Assembly (NCBI GenBank): GCA_016703535.1 | Contig: JADJBV010000002.1 | Coordinates: forward strand, 1,364,001-1,428,000 | DNA: 64,000 nt | Source: Deltaproteobacteria bacterium | GTDB taxonomy: Bacteria; Myxococcota; Kuafuiibacteriia; Kuafuiibacteriales; Kuafuiibacteriaceae | Direction: 5' to 3' | Shown: piece by piece, positions 9,875-19,500 of the stretch | Numbering within the stretch: the stretch's first letter is position 1 | How the letters are laid out: the number at the start of each line of letters is the position of its first letter | Translations under genes and position numbers: made by a program | The notes under the pieces: generated by a model | Databases searched by the model: none | Told to the model about the DNA's origin: nothing | What the model saw: the letters and a program-made list of their open reading frames with translations, nothing else

Positions 9875-11071
9875 ATGAGCGCCCGCACCCACACCGGCCT
9901 CGATCTCTTGGTCGCCGAAGGTTTTGCTCGGCTGGAAGGCTTAAAAGTTGGGCTTTTGGCTCACCAAGCCTCGGTCGATCGCCAGATCCGGCACGTGTTG
10001 CCGCTGATGCACGAGGCCGGGGTCAAGTTGGTCAAGCTCTTTGGCCCCGAACACGGCATCACCGGCGCCGCCCAAGACATGGAGATCGTCGAAGGGGAGG
10101 AGGAGCGGGACCCGCTGACCGGGGCTGCCATATATTCACTATATGGGTCGGCCGAGGCCTCTTTGGCGCCGACCAAAACCATGCTCGAGGGTTTGGATGT
10201 CCTGGTGGTGGACCTGCAAGACGTGGGCGCCCGCTACTACACCTACGCCGCCACCATGGCCTACGCCATGCGCACCGCCAGCGGCACCGGCCTCAAGATC
10301 ATGGTGCTCGATCGGCCCAACCCGCTGGGCGGCCGGGCCGAAGACGTCGAGGGCCCGCGGATCGACAAGAGTTACCACTCCTTCGTCGGGGCCTTCGACA
10401 TGGCGATCCGTCACGGCCTCACCTTGGGTGAATACGCGCTCTACGTCCGGGCCCAACAAGGGTGGGACGTCGAGCTGGAGATCGTGAAGATGGAGGGCTG
10501 GCGCCGCAACCTGAGCTTCGCCGACACCGGCCTGCCCTGGGTCATGCCGTCGCCCAACATGCCCACCTTGGACACCGCCTGGATCTACCCGGGCCAGTGT
10601 CTGCTCGAGGGCACCAACCTCAGTGAAGGCCGGGGCACCACCCGACCCTTCGAGTTGTGCGGCGCGCCCTACTTGGACGGCAACGCCTGGGCCGAAATGG
10701 CCGAACCTTTTGTGGGCCCCGGATTTTTGCTGCGACCCACGGTGATCAAGCCAACCTTCCAGAAACACGCCAAACAAACCTGTGGGGCGCTCCAGGTCCA
10801 CGTCACCGATCCCTGGCGCGCCCACTCCTTGCGCCTGACCACCGCCTTGTTGGTGGCCGCAAGACAACTTGCACCTTTGGCCTTCGAGTGGCGCACCGAA
10901 CGCTACGAATACGTCAGCGATCGCCTGGCCATCGACCTGCTCTACGGGAGTCCGGGCCCTCGTCTGTTGATCGAAAGTGGCGCCACCGCCGCCGAGGTGC
11001 TCGATACTTTCCGCGCCGACGAAGCCGCCTTCGTGGAGCGGCGCCGACCGCACTTGCTCTATCCGGAGTGA
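9875..11071 (+). CDS. DUF1343 protein, NamZ-like exo-beta-N-acetylmuramidase family
   Basis: A 398-aa member of the DUF1343 family, whose Bacillus subtilis member NamZ (YbbC, GH171) removes N-acetylmuramic acid from the ends of glycan chains. Family signatures are VGLLAHQASVD, KLFGPEHGI, DLQDVGARYYTY, VLDRPNPLGG and EGTNLSEGRGTTRPF. No signal peptide is visible from ATG 9875, and no in-frame upstream start is apparent before the divergent gene, so the product looks cytoplasmic and may act in muropeptide recycling. The gene carries one copy of each recurring motif (10133-10141 and 10859-10872). The codons at the first (ATA TAT TCA CTA TAT) differ sharply from the rest. Confidence 0.88.
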   Translation: MSARTHTGLDLLVAEGFARLEGLKVGLLAHQASVDRQIRHVLPLMHEAGVKLVKLFGPEHGITGAAQDMEIVEGEEERDPLTGAAIYSLYGSAEASLAPTKTMLEGLDVLVVDLQDVGARYYTYAATMAYAMRTASGTGLKIMVLDRPNPLGGRAEDVEGPRIDKSYHSFVGAFDMAIRHGLTLGEYALYVRAQQGWDVELEIVKMEGWRRNLSFADTGLPWVMPSPNMPTLDTAWIYPGQCLLEGTNLSEGRGTTRPFELCGAPYLDGNAWAEMAEPFVGPGFLLRPTVIKPTFQKHAKQTCGALQVHVTDPWRAHSLRLTTALLVAARQLAPLAFEWRTERYEYVSDRLAIDLLYGSPGPRLLIESGATAAEVLDTFRADEAAFVERRRPHLLYPE

Positions 11072-11104
11072 CTCCACCCGTTGCGCAAGGGAGCGACTCG
11101 ATCA

Positions 11105-11134
11105 CCTCAGTGAGCGCCTCAGGCGCGGTTGAGG
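11105..11134. terminator. Hairpin between convergent genes (possible terminator)
   Basis: GCGCC-TCA-GGCGC (11114-11126) lies within an outer CCTCA/TGAGG pair, in the 79-bp gap between the convergent namZ-like and abgT genes. There is no T run on either strand, so it is not a classical intrinsic terminator. The position is the main support. Confidence 0.3.
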
Positions 11135-11150
11135 ACGCTTCGCGACGGGC

Positions 11151-12668
11151 CTAGCCTGCGTAGCCCAGGCCCGCCCCGGGGCCGAGCGGCAGGCCCAGGG
11201 CCATCCAGATCAGGAGCCACACCGTCCACACCACCGCGAAGCCCACCGAATAAGGGACCATCGAGGCGATCACCGTGCCCACGCCGGCTTCGGGCGCATA
11301 CTTTCGGTAGTAGCTGACGATCAGCGGGAAATACGGCATCAGCGGGGTGACCACGTTGGCGAAGCTGTCGCCGATCCGATAGGTGGCCTGCACCAGCTCT
11401 GGCGAATGGCCGAGCAACATCAACATCGGCACGAAGACCGGCGCCATGATCGCCCACTTGGCCGAAGAGCTGGCGATCAGGATGTTGATGCCGGCGCTCA
11501 AGGCGATCAGCAGGAGCATCACGCTCATGCCGCCCAGGCCCGAGGCCTTGAGGAGCGCCGCGCCGCGGATGGCCGCGATCAAGCCCAGGTTGGTGGCGTT
11601 GAAGTAGGCGATGAACTGGGAGGCGAAGAAGGCCATCACCAGGTAGGGGCCCATGGTGGCCATGGCTCGGCTCATGGCGCCGACCACCTCTTCGTCGTTT
11701 TTGATGGTGCCGGCGGCGACGCCGTAGGCCAGGCCGGCGATCACGCCGCCCACGAAGATCACCGTGACGATCCCGGAGATCAACGGCGACTGGATCAGGC
11801 TGCCGGTGTTGGGGTCCCGCAAAAAGCCGTCGGCGGGCAGGGTGCCGGCGAGCAGGATCGCCCCGAACGCCAGCAGGGCGAGGGCCGCGGCCTTGAGGCC
11901 TCGACGTTCGGAGGCGCTGAGTTTTCCTTCGGCCTCGACCGCGCCGCTGGGCGCCGGGAAACGAGGCAAGGTGATGCGTTCGGTGACCCAGGTGCCGACC
12001 GCGACGATCAAGAACGCCGAGCTCGCCATGAAGTAGTAGTTGCAGAGGGCGTTGACCGAATAGGTCGGGTCGATGATCCGGGCCGCACTTTCGGTGAGGC
12101 CGGCCAAGAGTGGATCCAAGGTGCCGATCAAGACGTTGGCCGAAAATCCCCCCGAAACCCCGGCAAAAGCCGCCGCCAGCCCCGCCAAGGGCGAACGACC
12201 GGCCGCCTGAAAGGCCGCCCCCGCCAGCGGGATCACCAACACGAAGCCGACGTCCCCACCCACATGGGCCAAGAGGCCGGCCAAGATCACGGAGGACGTC
12301 AACAACCAAGGCGGGCGCCGGATCAGAACCACCCGCAGGGCCGCCGAGACCAACCCCGCGCCTTCGGCCACCGCGATCCCCAACATCGCGACCAACACCG
12401 TGCCGAGGGGCGCAAAGCCGGTGAAGTTGGAGACCGTGGTGGTCAGGATCCGATGCAGGCCTCGGACGTTGAGCAGGCTGATCGCCGAGATGGTGTCGCC
12501 CGAGACCGGGTGGACCGCGGACAAGTTCACCCGTTCGGCGACGGCCGAAATGCCGACGACCGCCGCCGCGAACAAGAAGAAGAGGGTGGCCGGGTTGGGG
12601 AGTCGGTTGCCGGCCCGCTCGATGAAGCCGAGGACCCGCTCCAGACCCCGAGGTGGCGCAGCGTTCAT
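11151..12668 (-). CDS. AbgT family transporter
   Basis: A 505-aa polytopic inner-membrane protein of the AbgT family (p-aminobenzoyl-glutamate import, or in some members sulfonamide efflux). It starts RGLERVLGFIERAGNRLPNP, the usual AbgT opening, and has LLAHVGGDVGFVLVIPLAG and GGFSANVLIGTLDPLLAGLT. A C-terminal region with SSSAKWAIMAPVFVPM and YRIGDSFANVVTPLMPYFP is the strongest family signature. ATG 12668 is chosen because it opens the transporter sequence and overlaps the upstream stop (ATGA at 12665-12668). The frame upstream of it is a shadow of the thioredoxin gene. Substrate direction cannot be told. Confidence 0.93.
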   Translation of the reverse strand: MNAAPPRGLERVLGFIERAGNRLPNPATLFFLFAAAVVGISAVAERVNLSAVHPVSGDTISAISLLNVRGLHRILTTTVSNFTGFAPLGTVLVAMLGIAVAEGAGLVSAALRVVLIRRPPWLLTSSVILAGLLAHVGGDVGFVLVIPLAGAAFQAAGRSPLAGLAAAFAGVSGGFSANVLIGTLDPLLAGLTESAARIIDPTYSVNALCNYYFMASSAFLIVAVGTWVTERITLPRFPAPSGAVEAEGKLSASERRGLKAAALALLAFGAILLAGTLPADGFLRDPNTGSLIQSPLISGIVTVIFVGGVIAGLAYGVAAGTIKNDEEVVGAMSRAMATMGPYLVMAFFASQFIAYFNATNLGLIAAIRGAALLKASGLGGMSVMLLLIALSAGINILIASSSAKWAIMAPVFVPMLMLLGHSPELVQATYRIGDSFANVVTPLMPYFPLIVSYYRKYAPEAGVGTVIASMVPYSVGFAVVWTVWLLIWMALGLPLGPGAGLGYAG

Positions 12669-13954
12669 CCCTTGGGCGTCGCGCTTTCGGCCTCGACCTT
12701 TTTGGCTCGGCCCTCCAGCTCTTCGACCCAATAAGGCCTCACCACGCTGGCCGGGAGCGTCTTCAGCTCGGCCCGGGCCGCGGCCAAGGTCGCCGCGGCC
12801 TCTTTGATGCGTTTGCCTTCGAGGAGCAGATCGATCTTGGTGGTGTAGAGGCGCAACTTTCGGCCGCCATATCCGCGGGCCAAGGCCCGGTCGATGGCCA
12901 ACAACCCCGGCTCCAGCTTCTTCTGCTTGAGGTACACGTTGGCCAAACGCCAAGGTGGGTTGAAGTCCTTGGGCAGGTCCTTTTCGGAGGCCATCAACAT
13001 GGCCTCGGCGTCGGCGTAGCGGCCCAGGGCCTGGTAGAGCTGGTTGCGGTGATCGTCGTAGGCGCTCCGCTCGACGGGGCTCTTCGCGGCCTTGGCGGCG
13101 GCCTCCAGGATGGCCAACCTCGCAACCCGGCTTGCATTGGCGCCCGCCGTGTCTCCCAAGGACTCTTGGGCGTCGGTCAAGGTCGCGTAGGCCCCCGAAC
13201 GATCGTCGGCCGAGACCTCGAGTTTCGGATCGGCCAACACCGCCGCCAGTTGGTCCCGGACCTGGGTCAACACCGGCTTCTTCTCCGCCGGCGACAACGC
13301 GTTCGCGCAGTCGGCGACCACCGCCACGAAGTCGATCCCTTGAGCGCTCCGATCCACGTCCCGGATCCGCCCCGCCCCTTGGGTCGCGCACAACTTGGGG
13401 TTGATGTGGGAGAGGGCCTCGATCCACCCGAGCAAAAGCCGAGTTTGGGTGGCGGCGTCCAGGCCTTCGGCCTTGAGGGCCAGCTCACTCAACTTCAAGG
13501 CCTCGGCGTAGTCTTGTTTGGCCAAGGCCCGCTGGGAAGCCTCCAGGGCCTTGATCCCGCCCTTGGCGGAGGCGCCGAAGAACGCGGCCATCTCCGCCGG
13601 GGTGCCAGAGCCCATCCAGCGCCCGTTGACCGCTCCGCTCGCGCCGTCGATCACCATAAACGTCGGGAAGGCGCCGACCGGATACTTGTCGAAGAACGCC
13701 GCGTTTTTCGGGAGGTCGTAGTCGAGGGCCAACCACACCAGCTGGTCTTTGACCGCCGCCAGCGGCGCCTGGGTCAAGATGGTGCTCTTCATCGACAAAC
13801 AGGTGTGGCACCAGGTTGCCCAAACATCGACGGCGATCCCCTTCTTTTCGGCCTTGGCCCGCTTTTCGGCGGCGGCCCAGTCGTCGTGGATCCACTGAAT
13901 ACCGGAGGCGTCAGGCGGCGCGGCCAAAAGGGCCAGGAGGAGCCAAGAACTCAT
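12665..13954 (-). CDS. Secreted thioredoxin-fold protein with TPR-like region
   Basis: About 429 aa from ATG 13954, which gives a signal peptide (SSWLLLALLAAPPDASG). An in-frame start at 13990 would bury the signal. A thioredoxin-like domain (about 20-145) carries WCHTC with Cys49 and Cys52 and the cis-proline region GAFPTFMVID. This suggests a periplasmic thiol oxidoreductase or a thioredoxin_7-type chaperone. The rest is alpha-helical with TPR-like repeats (KQDYAEALKLSELAL, GRYADAEAMLMASEK). It is coupled to the abgT start by a 4-bp overlap. The pairing with a folate-breakdown-product transporter has no obvious mechanism. Confidence 0.8.
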   Translation of the reverse strand: MSSWLLLALLAAPPDASGIQWIHDDWAAAEKRAKAEKKGIAVDVWATWCHTCLSMKSTILTQAPLAAVKDQLVWLALDYDLPKNAAFFDKYPVGAFPTFMVIDGASGAVNGRWMGSGTPAEMAAFFGASAKGGIKALEASQRALAKQDYAEALKLSELALKAEGLDAATQTRLLLGWIEALSHINPKLCATQGAGRIRDVDRSAQGIDFVAVVADCANALSPAEKKPVLTQVRDQLAAVLADPKLEVSADDRSGAYATLTDAQESLGDTAGANASRVARLAILEAAAKAAKSPVERSAYDDHRNQLYQALGRYADAEAMLMASEKDLPKDFNPPWRLANVYLKQKKLEPGLLAIDRALARGYGGRKLRLYTTKIDLLLEGKRIKEAAATLAAARAELKTLPASVVRPYWVEELEGRAKKVEAESATPKG

Positions 13955-14012
13955 CCCCCACCTGGTACCAGGCCGGGCCGGCGCCGCCAACCCGCCCGGG
14001 AGGGATCGCCGC

Positions 14013-14333
14013 TCAGGCCGGGGTGGTCAACTTGAGCCCCACGATCGACAAGACCAAAAGCCCCAGGAACGCCGCGCGCAAAGGCGGCATGGCCTCCTCG
14101 TACAACACCACCCCGCCGATCGCCGCGCCGGCCGCGCCGATCCCCACCCAAACCGCGTAGGCCGTCCCGATCGGCAACGTCCGGGCCGCCTGGGCCAAGA
14201 GGACCATGCTGGCGACGATGGCGGTCCCGGTGAGGACGCTGGGCCCAAGTTTGGTAAAACCGTCGGTGGCCTTGAGCCCCAGGGCCCAGACCACCTCCAG
14301 CAAACCCGCCAGCAACAACACGAGCCAGACCAT
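14013..14333 (-). CDS. gdx: SMR family transporter, guanidinium exporter (Gdx/SugE) type
   Basis: A 106-aa, four-helix small multidrug resistance protein. Counting from ATG 14333 the essential glutamate is Glu13, within LLLAGLLEVVWALGLK; this is close to the Gdx/SugE signature and separates the protein from EmrE. The conserved motif PIGTAYAVWVGIGAAG is intact. Gdx proteins export guanidinium ion by proton antiport as dual-topology dimers. A GTG at 14339 would add two residues. The start lies only 10 bp from the end of the foldback element at 14344, so native upstream control may have been displaced. No guanidine riboswitch is visible between them. Confidence 0.9.
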   Translation of the reverse strand: MVWLVLLLAGLLEVVWALGLKATDGFTKLGPSVLTGTAIVASMVLLAQAARTLPIGTAYAVWVGIGAAGAAIGGVVLYEEAMPPLRAAFLGLLVLSIVGLKLTTPA

Positions 14334-14343
14334 GGGCACAGCC

Positions 14344-14534
14344 CTAGTGTCCCGTCCGGAAAGTTCGGATCACGTTCGCGCTCGTCCTTTTCGCCGCTGC
14401 TCGACGCGCGGCCTGCGGCCGCCCTTTCGGGCTCCTCGGTCATTGGGGGCAACCCAACTCCCTCCGGAGCGCGTCGATCAGCGACGAAAAATCCTTCGCG
14501 GGAACATGATCGAACTTCCCGGACGGGACACTAG
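14344..14534. mobile_element. 191-bp foldback element with 66-bp inverted repeats (MITE-like)
   Basis: The left arm (14344-14409) and the reverse complement of the right arm (14469-14534) match over their full 66 bp with about a dozen differences and two single-base gaps. The outer 16 bp, CTAGTGTCCCGTCCGG, are identical. A 59-bp non-palindromic centre (14410-14468) holds no convincing ORF. Both ends finish in CTAG, so a TA target duplication on each side fits IS630/mariner-type transposition of an element of about 185 bp. It fills most of the only gap over 300 bp in the window (14334-14669), between the SMR gene and the tamA-like gene. I saw nothing else recognisable in that gap. Confidence 0.75.
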
Positions 14535-14669
14535 CTGGCACCCGGGCGGGGGGCAACTCGTCGGGCGTGGGGCAACTCGCCCCGCTTTCGCCCCATTCTG
14601 CGCGGCAAAAGGCGCCAGTGGGCCCCGTCGTCGTTTGGCGCGGCCGCGGAACCGGAGTTGCAGTATGGG

Positions 14670-16556
14670 GTGGGTGTGCGGCGTCGGGCCGGGTGGACAA
14701 CTTGGCTCCTTTTGGGCCTGACCGCCTGCAGCGGGGGTGGGCTCCCTCGTCGTTCGATCGTGAACGCCCAGGTGCTGGGCAACCGCCAGGTGGACGGGGA
14801 CGAGCTGATGGAGGGGATCGCGAACCGCCCGCCGTCTGGGTTGATCTTCGAGACCGAGGCTGACTTTCGGCCCCTCGAGCTGCAGCTCGACCAGCGGCGC
14901 ATCGAGACCACCTACAAAGAGCGCGGCTTCTTTTCGGCCAAGGTGCTGGAGGCGGACGTCGTCAGCTTGAGCGAAGACGAGGTCACGATCACCTATCGGG
15001 TCGACGAAGGTGCGCCGTCGATCCTCGAGTCGGTGCGGGTCGAAGGCGGCGTCGACGAACCCGAGTTGGACGATCGTTCTTTGGCCCTCCTGGCCGGCTT
15101 GGAGCTCGGTGAACCGGTCGACTATCGGGCCTACCTGGCCGGCGCCGAACGGATCAAGGCTCGGCTCTTTCGCCGCGGTTACGCCTACGTCGCCGTCGAG
15201 AGCCGGCTGGAGATCGATCGCGATCGAGCCTCGGCGAACGTGATATATTCAGTAGATTCTGGTCCGATCGCCTACTTCGGCAAGATCACCATCGAGGGCC
15301 TGGAGAGGGTCGACGAAAGTTTGGTCCTCAATCGCCTCAACTTCACCACGGGGGACCGCTTTGATCCCGACCAACTCGAGCGGACCCGGCAGCGGATCAA
15401 CCTCACCGGATTGCTGGGGGACGTCCGCTACACCTGGGATCGCACCGCCCGGACCCCAATCCTCGATCTCACCGTCCGCGCCTCCGAGGGACTTCGCCAC
15501 GAGGTCCGGCTGGGCGCCGGTTTTGGTGTTCAGCGGCTGTTTTACGAGGTCCGTGGTCGCCTCGGTTACGCCCATCGCAGCTTCCTCGACGGAAAGAGCA
15601 CCCTACGCGCCGAGGTCAAGCCGGGCCTGGCCCTATTGCCCAATGGCGGGTTCGTGGGTTGGAACGTCGACGCCGAGGCGGCCCTGGACCGGGAAGACTT
15701 CATCTGGCCGCTCTTGAGGGCGACGGTCGCGCTGCAATATGCGCTGACCGAAATCCCCGCCTATTCGCACCAAGGTCCCACTGCGAGGTTTACCGTGGGG
15801 CGCCTCTTCCTGGACGATCGCCTGACCGCCTCGATCGGTACTCAATATCGATTCCAGAGTTTTTTGCGGATCGAACCCGAGGTGGAGGAGATCGCCGGCA
15901 ACATCGGCCTCGACAACCCGCTGAGTTTTTTCTCGCTGGAGCCGACCGTGACCTACGATGGCCGGGACGATCCCAGCGCCACGACTCGCGGCGTCTACCT
16001 GCGGTTGCGGTTCGAGCTGGGCCGGGTGCTCTCGGGCGACGCTCGCTCCTATCTCAAGCTCCTCCCCGAGGTGCGCGGTTATTTTCCGCTTTCGTCCCGG
16101 ATCGTCGCCGCGGCCCGGGCCCGGGTGGGGGCCCGGCTGCTCGGCCTCGGCTCTTTGCCGGTGACCCAGCGGCTCTTCGCCGGCGGCCCCGAAAGCCAGC
16201 GAGGTTTTGGGCGCCAACGCCTTTCACCTTTTGTGGTCGAGGCGGACGGCGACCTGATCCCGGTCGGGGGTGAGGTCTCTCTCGAGCTCAACGCCGAGGT
16301 CCGGATCGGCCTCTTCCCGGTGCTGTCGCGGTTGTTGAGTTTGGTGGTCTTCCTCGACGGCGCCGACGTCACCGAACGGCTCTCCGAGCTGGAGGCCACC
16401 CGCCTGCACTACGCCTTGGGCGGTGGCCTGCGCTACGACACCCCAGTGGGGCCGGTGCGGGCCGACATCGGCTTTCGACTCAACCGCACCGGAGGCAACG
16501 AGCCCGATCCCAACGATCGTTTTGCGCTGCACTTGAGCCTCGGCGAGGCGTTCTGA
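14670..16556 (+). CDS. tamA: Omp85-family TamA-like outer-membrane assembly protein with lipobox
   Basis: About 628 aa: an N-terminal signal, POTRA-type repeats (roughly residues 30-270) and a 16-strand surface-antigen barrel to the C-terminus. The barrel has the Omp85 motif LFAGGPESQRGFGRQRLSP, a family hallmark, and GGGLRYDTPVGPVRADIGF. TamA works with inner-membrane TamB to move proteins or lipids to the outer membrane. The signal ends in LGLTAC followed by SGGG, a good lipobox, so the protein may be lipidated like TamL of Bacteroidota. Start choices are TTG 14658, GTG 14670 or GTG 14676; all keep the lipobox. The stop overlaps the tamB start (TGATG). The MITE-like element lies 135 bp upstream. 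Confidence 0.92.
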   Translation: MGVRRRAGWTTWLLLGLTACSGGGLPRRSIVNAQVLGNRQVDGDELMEGIANRPPSGLIFETEADFRPLELQLDQRRIETTYKERGFFSAKVLEADVVSLSEDEVTITYRVDEGAPSILESVRVEGGVDEPELDDRSLALLAGLELGEPVDYRAYLAGAERIKARLFRRGYAYVAVESRLEIDRDRASANVIYSVDSGPIAYFGKITIEGLERVDESLVLNRLNFTTGDRFDPDQLERTRQRINLTGLLGDVRYTWDRTARTPILDLTVRASEGLRHEVRLGAGFGVQRLFYEVRGRLGYAHRSFLDGKSTLRAEVKPGLALLPNGGFVGWNVDAEAALDREDFIWPLLRATVALQYALTEIPAYSHQGPTARFTVGRLFLDDRLTASIGTQYRFQSFLRIEPEVEEIAGNIGLDNPLSFFSLEPTVTYDGRDDPSATTRGVYLRLRFELGRVLSGDARSYLKLLPEVRGYFPLSSRIVAAARARVGARLLGLGSLPVTQRLFAGGPESQRGFGRQRLSPFVVEADGDLIPVGGEVSLELNAEVRIGLFPVLSRLLSLVVFLDGADVTERLSELEATRLHYALGGGLRYDTPVGPVRADIGFRLNRTGGNEPDPNDRFALHLSLGEAF

Positions 16557-19500
16557 TGAAACCTCGTCGGCGGCTTTGGGTTCGGGTGCTCCTCGGGATC
16601 GGGGTGGTCTTGTTCCTCCTCCCGATCGGCCTGTTTTTGGGCCTTCAGACCCCTTGGGGCCTGCGGCTCCTCGCCGATCAGGTCGAGTCGATCCTCGATG
16701 GAGTTCTGGTCGGCAAAGTTGAGATCGGAGGGATCGAAGGATGGTTGCCCACCCACCTGATCCTCCACGAGGTGGTGCTCACCGACGCCGCCGATCGGGC
16801 CGCGATCACCGCCCAAAGGATCGAGGTCAAGCTGGCCTTGAGGCCACTCCTCGATCGGCGCCTCGAGGCCAGCGAGGTCTCCATCGACGCGCCTTTGGTG
16901 TGGGTGGTGGTCAAAGACGGGGAGGCCAACCTGGGGGGGCTGGTCGAGCCCACCGAACCCAGCCCCACCGAGACCTCGAGCGCGGCGCCCTGGATCATCC
17001 GGGTGGGCGCCTTTCACCTCGAGGACGGCCGGTTTTTGCTGCACGCCGACGGCAGCACCCTCAGCGTCGATCGGATCAAGGTCCGGGCCCGGGCCGAGTT
17101 GGTCGGCACCACCTTGGACGGGGTCCTGGAACACTTCGAGGCGCACCTCGAGGACCCGTCCCTCGAGGTCATCGCCCACGCCGCCGTCGCTGGGGATGTC
17201 ACCCGGCACCTCGAGGTCACCAATTCTCAAGCCACCATCGACGGCCGAAGTCGCATCAAGGATGGGCGTTTGGCCCTCGGCTTGGATCCGGTGACCCTCG
17301 ACGGCGCCGCCGAGCTCTTCGTCGATCGTGAAGCGTGGCAGAGGATCTTCGGGGTGCCCGGGCTCCAAGCTGAAGTTTCGGTGCAGGCCTCGCTCCTCCA
17401 CCGCGGTTCAGTGACGCCTTGGCGGTTTGGAGTGAAGGGGCTGATCGGTGGTCAAGCGGTGGTCGCCAGCGCCACCACCACCCACAACTTTTCGAGCTTG
17501 GCGGTGCGGCTTTCGGCCACGGAGCTCGACCCCGCGGCGCTCTTCGAACAGGCCCCGCCCGGAGCCCTGGATCTCGAGCTGGTCGGGAACTTCGGTGATC
17601 TTCGCCCCGAGACCATGACCGGTGAGGTCAAGCTCACCACCACCGGCCTCATCCAGCCCCTGGCCGAGGTCGCCGCCCAGCCGGTTCACCTGGTGCTTTC
17701 GGCCGTCGCCGACACCGGCCGGGTTCAGGCCCAAGCCCAGGTGGACAGCGGCCCCAGCACGGTCCGGCTCGACGCGGCGCTGCGGCCGTCGCCGCTTCAG
17801 CTCGAGGATCTCCAAGCTTGGATCCAGGTCCCGGACTTGGCCGCAGCTTCCTTGGGTTTTGCGCCGATCCAAGGTTCTCTTTCGGCCACCGTCAGCGCCG
17901 AAGGGGACCTGCGGGCGTTGCGCGCTCGGGTGGTCACCGATCTTCACGGGCTTGTGTGGGGTGAAGGTGGTGGACCCGGCGCTGGGCTTCGAGAGGCGGT
18001 GATCCGCGCCGACGGTGACTTCGAGCTGCAGCCGGAGCGCAACGCCCTGACCCGCGCCGGCGTCGAGCTGGCGATCGATGGGTACCGAGGAGGCTTCGGT
18101 GGGCCCATCGATGGGCGAGGGCGCTTGACCCTGGTGGGACGAACGATGACGGCCTCGATCACCGCCGGATCGAAGGCCGCCGGCCAGGTCGCGGTGTGGC
18201 TCGAAGGCCGGGCGCCGGCTCAGACCTTCGACGTCGCCGCGTGGCGTCGGCTCGGGCTGGGCGCCATCACCCGCCTCGAGGCGGAGCTGCGGGGGATCCG
18301 GCTCGAGGAGGTCTTGCCTCCTTCCACCTCCCTGAGTGGTCGCGCCGACGGATCGATCGAAGGCACCCCAGGGTTGGCCAAGGTCGACGTTCAGGTGTTG
18401 GTCCGTGAGCTCCGCCAGCCCCAGCTCCCCGGCCCGATCGAAGTTCGCCTCGACGCCTCGATCCTGGAGTCCCAAAGCCGAGCCTGGGGCGTGTTGGCCA
18501 TCGGTGATCAGCCTTTGACCTCAGTGACCCTCGAGTTGCAGGCGGGGAGCCAACAGATCCGCCAGGACCCAAGCGAGGTGTTGCGTCTGGCCGACGCCGA
18601 ACTTCGCTTCGAGGTCTCCCAGCTGCCCCTCGCGATCTTGAACCAACTTTCGCCCGCCGATCCTTCGTTGCTGCAGGAGCGACCGAAGCCGGATCGGCTC
18701 GGGGGAGAGATCACGCTCCGGGGAAAACTGGACCGCCATCAGGGTAAAACCATGGGACAAGCCATTGGTTTTGCTAAGGATATTCACTGGCTGGAGGGGG
18801 CCCCGCCGATCACCGCGACCATCGCCGCCAGCCTCGACGGCCGAGTCCTGGGGCTCGACGTCGAGGCCACCGCCCAAAAGTTCGGCGGCGTGACCCTCAA
18901 CGCCCATGGCCAAGCCCCGGTCGACCTCTACGATCCCGCGGCTTGGCAAGCGCTGGGTTTGGGCGCCATCCGGGACGTCCGGCTGGTGACCACCACCCTC
19001 GACCTCGCCACCCTCGATCGCCTGAGTGGTCGCCGTTTCCCGCTGCAAGGTACGGTGAACGCCGAGCTGGCGGGTGCGGCGGGCCTCACCTCGATCGAAG
19101 GGCAAGTTGCCTTGCGGGGGCTTGGCCTGAGGGCCCGGCCAAAATTCGGCGACGTGCAGCTCTACTTGGTCGCCGGGGCCGAGCGGACCGAAATGGAGCT
19201 TGGCGTCTATCGAGCGGATCGGCCGGTGCTGGTCGCCAGCGCTTCAGTCGCGATCGGGACCGCCGACCTCGGACAACTCCAACAGAAGCTCGACACCGAG
19301 GAACTCCAGGCCCGGGCCACCCTCGAGGTGTTGCCCCTCGAGGCGTTGACCGAAGCGCTGGGCCTCGGGATCCCGGTGCAAGGGACCATCAGCGCGACCG
19401 CCGCCTTCGCCGGGACCTTGGCCCGTTATGACGCCCACCTCCACCTCGACGCCGGGAAAGTGAACGTCCGAGGCCAATCGTTCGAGCGCTTTTGGGTCGA

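Noticed and set aside
14440..14700. 86-codon minus-strand frame in the gap
   Set aside because: Runs through the foldback element arm and the tamA-like signal; no ribosome site or homology by eye.
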